Positions 1-5,611 of a stretch of 7,523 bases of DNA are shown here, piece after piece. Each line of letters opens with the position of its first letter. Position 1 is the first letter of the stretch. Source of the DNA: an uncultured Collinsella sp. (lineage in GTDB: Bacteria; Actinomycetota; Coriobacteriia; Coriobacteriales; Coriobacteriaceae); NCBI GenBank assembly GCA_958435545.1, contig CAUBGU010000066.1:1-7523 (forward strand), read 5' to 3'. The position numbers and the translations under genes are program-made. The notes under the pieces were generated by a model. It was given only the letters and a program-made list of their open reading frames with translations. It ran no database searches and was not told the origin of the DNA.

Positions 1-213
1 TACGAGCAATTGATTCGTAATCCATGCAGCTACCATGCCGAGCGGGATGAGGAGCGTCGCGCACCAAAAGACGCGGGCAATGGGTGGCTTTTCATTGTGT
101 TTGATTGAAAAATACACGCGCACGACGACGGTGGCCACGATAAGGATGGCGATGAATATGGGCAGATTGGCCATGTCACTCGAAGTGATTTCAAGGGGGA
201 TATCTTCGGTCAT
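1..213 (-). CDS. Unidentified small or N-terminal membrane protein, partial (C-terminus off the left edge)
   Basis: Reading the minus strand from the ATG at 213-211 gives 71 uninterrupted codons to base 1 with no stop, so the gene continues outside the window. The start is preceded by AGAGGA at a six-base distance, a good ribosome binding site. The protein begins with an acidic, polar stretch (about residues 1-16), then a hydrophobic segment at about 17-35 (LPIFIAILIVATVVV core), a short charged loop with K38, H39, E41, K42 and P43-P44, and a second hydrophobic segment from about 48 to 71. This suggests an integral membrane protein with at least two helices. I do not recognise the family. It is divergent from uvrA and therefore transcribed separately. 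That it is a real gene is supported by the binding site, the two-helix pattern and the candidate promoter behind it. Confidence 0.7.
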   Translation of the reverse strand, partial: MTEDIPLEITSSDMANLPIFIAILIVATVVVRVYFSIKHNEKPPIARVFWCATLLIPLGMVAAWITNQLLV

Positions 214-233
214 GGACGTTCCTCTGTTACGGC

Positions 234-262
234 AAATTAAGTTCAGTATTAGATTACTGTAA
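234..262 (-). promoter_or_regulatory. Candidate promoter for the leftward membrane-protein gene
   Basis: On the minus strand, TTACAG (262-257) and TAATTT (239-234) are separated by exactly 17 bases, giving a plausible -35/-10 pair for a vegetative sigma factor. Transcription would start near base 227, leaving a leader of about 14 bases before the ATG at 213. Matches to consensus are only moderate, and the AT-rich patch here offers alternative -10 boxes, so this is tentative. Confidence 0.35.
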
Positions 263-331
263 CCTTTCCACGGCATTTCGAGAAACAAAGCGCCCGATAC
301 GCAAAGCTAAAGGTCTGCGAATCTTGTATTA

Positions 332-345
332 CGAACATCTGTGCG
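332..345 (+). promoter_or_regulatory. LexA-like SOS operator upstream of uvrA
   Basis: CGAACATCTGTGCG fits the Gram-positive/actinobacterial LexA pattern CGAAC-N4-GTTCG at nine of ten fixed positions (the second half-site has GTGCG instead of GTTCG). It ends 61 bases before the uvrA start and just upstream of the region where the -35 box of the candidate promoter would lie. uvrA is a classical LexA target in many bacteria, which makes the match more credible. LexA itself is not in the window, so binding is inferred. Confidence 0.55.
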
Positions 346-349
346 CGTC

Positions 350-378
350 GAGTGCGCTAAACTCATCGACAGTATGAT
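350..378 (+). promoter_or_regulatory. Candidate uvrA promoter with -10 box TATGAT
   Basis: TATGAT at 373-378 differs from TATAAT at one position and would start transcription around base 385, giving a leader of about 22 bases that holds the ribosome binding site. No good -35 hexamer is found 16-18 bases upstream (around 349-356), so the promoter may be weak or activator-dependent, or the true promoter may be elsewhere. The -10 box lies inside a short inverted repeat (364-384). Confidence 0.4.
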
Positions 379-384
379 TCGATG
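364..384 (+). repeat. Inverted repeat around the uvrA -10 box
   Basis: CATCGA at 364-369 and TCGATG at 379-384 are perfect 6-base inverted arms with a 9-base spacer that contains the TATGAT -10 box. It could be an operator or a chance match. The arms plus adjoining bases (CATCGAC and GATTCGATG) recur in the stem-loop just after uvrA at 3311-3333. Confidence 0.45.
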
Positions 385-388
385 CAAT

Positions 389-401
389 AGGAGGCAAGGA
401 G
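389..401 (+). promoter_or_regulatory. uvrA ribosome binding site
   Basis: Two purine-rich elements sit before the ATG at 407: AGGAGG (389-394, 12 bases away) and AAGGAG (396-401, 5 bases away). The second has the better spacing. They fix the uvrA start at 407 rather than at the in-frame GTG at 341, which lacks such a site. Confidence 0.75.
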
Positions 402-406
402 CTTCC

Positions 407-3286
407 ATGTCTGATTCTTCTATCGTTATTCGCGGCGCTCGTGAGCACAACCTCCGTGATATCGATGTTTCCATTCCGCGTGACCAACTCGTGGTCATTA
501 CCGGTCTTTCTGGCTCGGGCAAGAGTTCGCTGGCATTTGACACTATCTATGCCGAGGGCCAGCGTCGATACGTTGAGAGCCTTTCGAGCTATGCGCGCCA
601 GTTCTTGGGCCAGATGGACAAACCCGACTTGGATTCAATCGACGGCCTTTCGCCGGCGGTGTCGATTGACCAAAAGACGACGTCTAAAAACCCTCGCTCG
701 ACGGTTGGCACCGTAACCGAGATTTATGACTATCTGCGCCTGCTGTTCGCCCGTGTGGGCACCCCGCACTGCCCCGAATGCGGCCGCGTCATTGAGCGTC
801 AGACGACCGACCAGGTTGCCGACAAGGTCTTGGCGGCGGGGGAGGGCCGCCGCGCGTTTGTGCTGGCACCGGTGGTGCGCGGGCGAAAAGGCGAGTACAC
901 CAAACTGTTTGAGGACCTTCGCGCCGAGGGCTTTAGCCGCGTGCGTGTCGACGGTGAAGTGCGCTCGCTCGACGATCCGATCGATCTGGACAAGAAGCTC
1001 AAGCACGATATCGAGGTCGTGGTCGACCGCATCGTGATTCGGGAAAACTCTCTGGGCCGCATCGCCGAGTCTGTTGAACAGGCGACTGCCTTGGCGCACG
1101 GCAATGTAAACGTGTACATGCTGCCCGATCGCGATGCTCCCGAGGGGACCGAGGGCGAACTGCTGGAGTATTCGTTGGCCTTGGCGTGCCCGGAGCATGG
1201 ACACTCCATTGACGATCTTCAGCCGCGTGATTTTTCGTTCAACGCTCCCTATGGCGCATGTCCTGAGTGCGACGGCCTGGGCTTTAAGAAAACCGTTGAT
1301 GCCGAGGCGCTGATTGAGGACCCCTCGAAGTCCATTGCCGACGGAGTCTTTGGTAGCCTGTTTGGCAATTCGAACTACTATCCGCAGATTTTTGCTGCGG
1401 TCTGCAAACACTTTAAGGTGAGCGCCGATACGCCGTGGGAGGACTTGCCCCCTCGCGTGCGTCGTGCATTCTTGGATGGCCTGGGCGATACGAAGATCTC
1501 GGTCGACTACCAAAAGCTCGACGGACGTCGTAGCCAGTGGGATACAAAGTTTTCGGGCGTTCGCAACATCCTGTACGAACGCTATGCCGAGACGACGAAC
1601 GAGAACACCAAGGCGCGCCTGGAGAAGTACATTCGCGAGGAACCGTGCTCGAGCTGCCACGGCGCTCGTTTGCGCCCTGAGATGCTCGCCGTCACCGTGG
1701 GCGGCAAGTCCATTTACGAGGTTTGTTGCCTGTCGTGCCGTGAGTCGCTCGAGTTTTTTGAGGGCTTGGAACTTACCGAGCGTCAACGGTTTATCGGCGG
1801 CCGTATCGTCAAGGAGATCCTGGAGCGCTTGCGTTTTCTGGTCGATGTTGGACTCGACTATCTGACGCTCGATCGTGCTTCGGCGACGCTTTCCGGTGGC
1901 GAGGCACAGCGTATTCGACTGGCAACGCAGATCGGCGCGGGTCTCATGGGCGTGCTCTATATTCTGGATGAGCCCTCGATCGGTCTTCATCAGCGTGACA
2001 ACGAGCGCCTGATCAAGACGCTCGAGCGCCTGCGCGATATCGGCAATACCGTTATCGTCGTCGAACACGACGAGGATACAATCCGTGCCGCCGACTACGT
2101 GATCGACATGGGGCCCGGCGCCGGCGTCAACGGCGGACACGTAGTCGCGGCGGGAACGCCTGCCGATATCATGGCGTGTCCTGAGTCGATGACGGGCGCT
2201 TATCTGACCGGCAAACGAATGATCCGGGTGCCTGATGAACGGCGCAAACCCGGTCGCGGCTGCCTTAAAATTACGGGCGCTCGAGCCAACAACCTCAAAA
2301 ACGTTACTGCCAAGATCGAGTTTGGTACGCTTACGGTTGTTACCGGCGTGTCGGGATCGGGCAAGAGCTCCCTAGTTACCGACACCATTGCGCCTGCCCT
2401 TACGAATGCCATTCACCGCTCGACGCGCCCTGTGGGTCCGTATAAGAAAATCGAGGGCATCGAGTGTATCGATAAGGTTATCGATATCGACCAGTCGCCG
2501 ATTGGCCGCACGCCGCGTTCCAACCCTGCTACCTATATCGGCCTGTGGGATGATCTTCGCGCACTGTTTGCGAGTACGCCGGAGTCGAAGGCGCGCGGCT
2601 ACTCGCCAGGTCGTTTCTCCTTTAATGTGAGTGGCGGGCGCTGTGAGGCGTGCAAGGGCGACGGACAGATCAAGATCGAGATGCACTTCCTTCCCGATAT
2701 CTACGTTCCCTGCGAAGTTTGCGGCGGTAAACGCTACAACCGCGAGACACTCGAGGTCACCTATCGTGGCAAGACCATCTCGGACGTGCTCGACATGAGC
2801 GTTACCGAGGCGCTGGCCTTCTTTGGGAATATCCCGCAGATTAAGCGCAAGCTCCAGACGCTGTACGATGTAGGCTTGGGCTACGTGAGCCTGGGCCAGC
2901 CCGCCACGACGCTTTCGGGCGGCGAGGCGCAGCGTGTAAAGCTCGCCAAGGAGCTTCATCGACGCCAGACGGGCAAGACGTTCTATATTTTGGACGAGCC
3001 GACGACCGGCCTTCATTTTGAGGACGTCCGCCAGCTGCTCGATGTACTGCAGCGCTTGGTCGATGCGGGCAACACGGTGCTGGTGATTGAACACAACCTT
3101 GATGTCATCAAGGTTGCCGACCGCCTGATCGATATGGGTCCCGAGGGCGGTAACGGCGGCGGAACCGTCGTGGTTTCGGGTACACCGGAGCAGGTTGCGG
3201 ACTGTCCGCAGAGTTATACGGGCAAGTTTTTGGCGCCGTTGCTCAGGCGTGACCGGGAGCGCCAGGCTCAACTTGATGCTCAATAA
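407..3286 (+). CDS. uvrA: UvrABC system protein A, DNA-damage-recognition ATPase
   Basis: UvrA is the damage sensor of nucleotide excision repair: a cytoplasmic dimer that scans DNA, recognises bulky lesions and hands the site to UvrB. The 959-residue product has the normal length and the double ABC ATPase layout. Domain I has Walker A GLSGSGKS (33-40), signature LSGGE (495-499), Walker B ILDEP with D521/E522 and switch H554. Domain II has GVSGSGKS (647-654), LSGGE (836-840), D863/E864 and H896. Cysteine pairs fit the usual zinc modules: C122/C125 with C261/H264 in the insertion region, C285/C288 with C414/C417 in signature domain I, and C746/C749 with C769/C772 in signature domain II; this pairing is my inference from the internal repeat. 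H264 replaces a cysteine but can still bind zinc. Extra cysteines C440, C441 and C444 follow C417. The start at 407 is set by the ribosome binding site; the in-frame GTG at 341 would overlap the LexA-like box. No frameshift is visible. Confidence 0.98.
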   Translation: MSDSSIVIRGAREHNLRDIDVSIPRDQLVVITGLSGSGKSSLAFDTIYAEGQRRYVESLSSYARQFLGQMDKPDLDSIDGLSPAVSIDQKTTSKNPRSTVGTVTEIYDYLRLLFARVGTPHCPECGRVIERQTTDQVADKVLAAGEGRRAFVLAPVVRGRKGEYTKLFEDLRAEGFSRVRVDGEVRSLDDPIDLDKKLKHDIEVVVDRIVIRENSLGRIAESVEQATALAHGNVNVYMLPDRDAPEGTEGELLEYSLALACPEHGHSIDDLQPRDFSFNAPYGACPECDGLGFKKTVDAEALIEDPSKSIADGVFGSLFGNSNYYPQIFAAVCKHFKVSADTPWEDLPPRVRRAFLDGLGDTKISVDYQKLDGRRSQWDTKFSGVRNILYERYAETTNENTKARLEKYIREEPCSSCHGARLRPEMLAVTVGGKSIYEVCCLSCRESLEFFEGLELTERQRFIGGRIVKEILERLRFLVDVGLDYLTLDRASATLSGGEAQRIRLATQIGAGLMGVLYILDEPSIGLHQRDNERLIKTLERLRDIGNTVIVVEHDEDTIRAADYVIDMGPGAGVNGGHVVAAGTPADIMACPESMTGAYLTGKRMIRVPDERRKPGRGCLKITGARANNLKNVTAKIEFGTLTVVTGVSGSGKSSLVTDTIAPALTNAIHRSTRPVGPYKKIEGIECIDKVIDIDQSPIGRTPRSNPATYIGLWDDLRALFASTPESKARGYSPGRFSFNVSGGRCEACKGDGQIKIEMHFLPDIYVPCEVCGGKRYNRETLEVTYRGKTISDVLDMSVTEALAFFGNIPQIKRKLQTLYDVGLGYVSLGQPATTLSGGEAQRVKLAKELHRRQTGKTFYILDEPTTGLHFEDVRQLLDVLQRLVDAGNTVLVIEHNLDVIKVADRLIDMGPEGGNGGGTVVVSGTPEQVADCPQSYTGKFLAPLLRRDRERQAQLDAQ

Positions 3287-3306
3287 ATAGGCGATTCAGT
3301 TTATGG

Positions 3307-3337
3307 GCGCCATCGACTCCTTGTGATTCGATGGCGC
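3307..3337 (+). terminator. Stem-loop after uvrA, possible terminator
   Basis: GCGCCATCGA (3307-3316) and TCGATGGCGC (3328-3337) form a perfect 10-bp stem with an 11-base loop, 20 bases after the uvrA stop codon. Two further G-T pairs could extend the base. The stem is strong, but the bases that follow (TTGCTGTGCC) are not a real T-run, so intrinsic termination may be inefficient. It could instead protect the 3' end of the uvrA transcript. Confidence 0.6.
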
Positions 3338-3350
3338 TTGCTGTGCCGAA

Positions 3351-3381
3351 GTGACGTATGCAGCCGAATTGGACATATACT
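3351..3381 (+). promoter_or_regulatory. Candidate promoter for ybaK-murJ-uvrC
   Basis: TATACT at 3376-3381 is a good -10 box (one mismatch to TATAAT). GTGACG at 3351-3356 matches four of six -35 bases but the spacing is 19, longer than ideal. A start near 3388 would leave a leader of about 31 bases. Its position after the stem-loop and before ybaK supports a separate transcript for the three downstream genes. Confidence 0.4.
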
Positions 3382-3418
3382 TAATCCTTGCGTCCGAATG
3401 CGAGGGAAAGGATATGTC

Positions 3419-3919
3419 ATGGCAAAGGCTGTAAAGACGCCAAAAACCAATGCGATGCGCGAGCTGGAAAGCGCCGGCATTTCCTATGTTCTACATACGT
3501 ACGAAGACGATGGCGATGAGTCGGTGGGCCTGGGGGTCGCGATTTCGGAGCAGCTTGGCGAGGAGCCCGGTCAAGGATTTAAGACTTTGGTCTGTGTGAC
3601 ACCGTCCAACGACTATGTCGTGTGCTGCATCCCTGTTGCCGACGAGCTCGATCTAAAGTCCGCCGCGCGTGCCGCGGGGGAGAAGTCCTTGGCCATGATG
3701 CATGTGAAGGATTTGCTTGCGGCGACTGGCTACGTTCGCGGCGGCTGCAGCCCGGTCGGTATGAAAAAACGCTACCGGACGCTCATTGATGAGACATGTG
3801 TCCTTTGGGATACCATTTTTATTTCGGGAGGCAAGCGTGGTTATCAGCTCGAGCTTGCACCCGATGATTTAATTGCATTTTGCGGGGCGACGGTTGCCGC
3901 GATTACGAGAGAGGACTGA
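3419..3919 (+). CDS. ybaK: YbaK-family Cys-tRNA(Pro)/Cys-tRNA(Cys) deacylase
   Basis: This family removes cysteine wrongly attached to tRNA-Pro by prolyl-tRNA synthetase, a trans-editing step that acts in the cytoplasm and protects translation accuracy. The 166-residue product matches the usual length of about 155-165. Family hallmarks visible are KTNAMRELESAGISY near the N-terminus (9-23), the lysine of GFKTLVC (K55, matching the catalytic lysine of the family), RGGCSPVGMKK (107-117), and ISGGKRGYQLEL (135-146). The start at 3419 has AAGGA six bases upstream. An in-frame GTG at 3323 would add 32 residues, but lies inside the stem-loop and has no binding site. The stop lies three bases before murJ, so the two are very probably co-transcribed. 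YbaK versus a related editing domain such as ProXp-ala is not a serious doubt given the GGCSPVGMKK motif, though exact substrate range cannot be read from sequence. Confidence 0.95.
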   Translation: MAKAVKTPKTNAMRELESAGISYVLHTYEDDGDESVGLGVAISEQLGEEPGQGFKTLVCVTPSNDYVVCCIPVADELDLKSAARAAGEKSLAMMHVKDLLAATGYVRGGCSPVGMKKRYRTLIDETCVLWDTIFISGGKRGYQLELAPDDLIAFCGATVAAITRED

Positions 3920-3922
3920 GCG

Positions 3923-5605
3923 ATGCCGCAGGAAGAATTGAAGCGCGGAGCTCATTTTGCAAAAGAATCTGCGCCTCAGACACCCTCATCCGAAGCTTCT
4001 TCGTCGCGAGATGACACTGACGACATGGGCTCGTCGGACTACTCCACGGTTGGTCGTTCCGCCGGGCTTATGACCATCCTGACTATCGTGTCTCGCGTCA
4101 CCGGTTTTATCCGCACGTGGGCAATGGCGGCCGCTATCGGCATGTCGCTACTCTCGTCCTCCTATCAGGTCGCCAACAACCTGCCCAATATGCTCTACGA
4201 ACTCGTGATGGGCGGCATGCTCGTGACGGCGTTTTTGCCCGTGTACATGGGCGTGAGGCGTGAGCAGGGTCGCGAGGCCTCAAACGAGTACGTGGGCAAC
4301 CTGCTCGGCATTCTGCTTTTGGTGCTGGGTGGCATTTCGTTGCTGGGGACCGTGTTCGCCCCGGGCTTTATCTGGACGCAATCGTTCCTTTCGGGTGACG
4401 GCGGCAGCATGGATACCGCTGCGTTCATGTTCCGTTTCTTTGCCATCCAGATTCTGTTTTATGGTTTGGGCTCGGTGTTCTCGGGCGTTCTCAACGCACA
4501 CCGCGACTACTTCTGGTCGACGTTTGCTCCGGTCCTCAACAATGTGATCGTCATTGCGAGCTTTATGGGTTTTGCGCCCGTGTCCGCACAGTTTGGCGAA
4601 CGTGCCGGCATCATCTTGATTGCGGCCGGTACGACCCTCGGTGTCTTTGTTCAGATGGCATGTCAGATCCCCGCGCTTGGCAAGCACGGCGTGCACCCCC
4701 ATATCCATATCGACTTTAAGGACCCCGCACTGCGGCAGACGATTGCGCTCGGTATCCCGACGCTGCTCGCCACGGTGTGCATGTTTGTCTCGACTTCTAT
4801 CACCAACGCTGCCGCGCTGGTGGTCCAGCCCGAGACTGGTCCTTCCGTCATCGCCTATGCGCGCCTGTGGTACACGCTGCCCTACGCGCTGATTGCCGCC
4901 TCGCTTTCGACGGCGCTCTATACCGAGCTCTCTCACGACGCGCAGGAGAAGGATTACGACAGCGTTCGCACGGGCATTTCGCGTGGCGTCGCCCAGATGC
5001 TGTTCTTCCTGATTCCGTTCGCGCTGTACCTGATTGTCTTCGCGCGTCCGCTCAACATGATCTACTGTGCTGGCAAGTTCGATGAATCCGGCGTGACGCT
5101 GGTGTCCGAGTACCTTGTCTACCTGGCGCTCTCGCTGCCGCTCTACGGCGTGGTCGTGTTGATGCAGAAGAGCTTCTCTGCCTTGCTCGACATGAAGCCC
5201 TATAGTCGCTATTGCCTGTATTCTGCCATCGGCCAGGCCGGCTCGGTTCTGCTGTTTGGCGTTGTGCTGGGCTTCGGCATGCCGGCAATCGCGCTTTCGT
5301 ATGTCGTCGACTACGTGATCTTGGTCGGTTGTTCGCTGTGGTGGCTGCGTCGTCGTCTGCGTGGCCTTCAGGTCAAATCTATCCTACATGGCGGTTTCTT
5401 TGGCCTTTTGCTCGGTGGCCTGGGTGCTGCCGCAGGCGCCGGCGTCATGTGGGCGCTTGAGCACTTTGTCGGGGCGCTTGGCGGTTCGATTCTGATTACT
5501 CTTGGCTATGTTTGCGTTGCGGGTGTCGTCTCGCTTGCTGTTACCTTTGGCCTTGCCGTCGTCCTTAAGATGCCCGAGGTCTCGGCGCTGCTTCGTCGCA
5601 AGTAG
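3923..5605 (+). CDS. murJ: MurJ/MviN lipid II flippase
   Basis: MurJ moves the peptidoglycan precursor lipid II across the cytoplasmic membrane. It is a MOP-superfamily transporter with about 14 helices. The 560-residue product is highly hydrophobic from about residue 45 onward and carries family motifs: SRVTGFIR (57-64) with R58 and R64 matching the essential E. coli R18 and R24, NNLPNMLYELVMGGML (85-100), NAHRDYFWSTFAPVLNN (191-207), and AYARLWYTLPYALIAASLST (311-330) with R314 matching the conserved cavity arginine of helix 8. The position equivalent to E. coli R52 is Y92. The first 40 or so residues are polar and rich in Ser, Asp and Glu, absent from short family members and probably disordered in the cytoplasm. 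The start at 3923 has AGAGGA at 7 bases; M35 is an alternative start without a binding site. It follows ybaK by 3 bases and precedes uvrC by 6. Alternative: another MOP exporter, judged unlikely. Confidence 0.94.
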   Translation: MPQEELKRGAHFAKESAPQTPSSEASSSRDDTDDMGSSDYSTVGRSAGLMTILTIVSRVTGFIRTWAMAAAIGMSLLSSSYQVANNLPNMLYELVMGGMLVTAFLPVYMGVRREQGREASNEYVGNLLGILLLVLGGISLLGTVFAPGFIWTQSFLSGDGGSMDTAAFMFRFFAIQILFYGLGSVFSGVLNAHRDYFWSTFAPVLNNVIVIASFMGFAPVSAQFGERAGIILIAAGTTLGVFVQMACQIPALGKHGVHPHIHIDFKDPALRQTIALGIPTLLATVCMFVSTSITNAAALVVQPETGPSVIAYARLWYTLPYALIAASLSTALYTELSHDAQEKDYDSVRTGISRGVAQMLFFLIPFALYLIVFARPLNMIYCAGKFDESGVTLVSEYLVYLALSLPLYGVVVLMQKSFSALLDMKPYSRYCLYSAIGQAGSVLLFGVVLGFGMPAIALSYVVDYVILVGCSLWWLRRRLRGLQVKSILHGGFFGLLLGGLGAAAGAGVMWALEHFVGALGGSILITLGYVCVAGVVSLAVTFGLAVVLKMPEVSALLRRK

Positions 5606-5608
5606 GTG
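5600..5608 (+). promoter_or_regulatory. uvrC ribosome binding site overlapping the murJ stop codon
   Basis: AAGTAGGTG differs at one base from the ideal AAGGAGGTG. The AGG core (5604-5606) lies five bases before the GTG at 5612, and the murJ stop TAG (5603-5605) is inside the element. This decides for GTG 5612 over the in-frame GTG at 5606, which is part of the binding site, and suggests that uvrC translation is coupled to the end of murJ translation. Confidence 0.65.
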
Positions 5609-5611
5609 CGC

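Noticed and set aside
35..262. 75-codon plus-strand open frame at the left edge
   Set aside because: It is opposite the minus-strand membrane-protein gene, which has a better ribosome binding site and a coherent hydrophobic pattern, and its product looks like an antisense shadow.
341..406. In-frame GTG extension of UvrA by 22 residues
   Set aside because: It lacks a ribosome binding site, overlaps the LexA-like box and the candidate promoter, and the extension does not resemble UvrA. The ATG at 407 has good binding elements and gives a typical UvrA N-terminus.
635..2140. 501-codon minus-strand open frame opposite uvrA
   Set aside because: Its codons are exactly in register with the uvrA codons, so its stops correspond to sense TTA, CTA and TCA, which are rare in this genome. 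That alone explains the length, and the product has no recognisable family.
2372..3283. 303-codon minus-strand open frame opposite the 3' part of uvrA
   Set aside because: Same in-register explanation from avoidance of TTA/CTA/TCA codons; no ribosome binding site or family resemblance noted.
3365..3400. Imperfect inverted repeat (GGAC/GTCC) and repeated CCGAAT around the ybaK -10 box
   Set aside because: The matching arms are only four bases long and the repeated hexamer is short enough to be chance.
3323..3418. In-frame GTG extension of YbaK by 32 residues
   Set aside because: It starts inside the stem-loop loop, crosses the candidate promoter, has no binding site and adds a segment unlike the family; ATG 3419 has AAGGA at good spacing.
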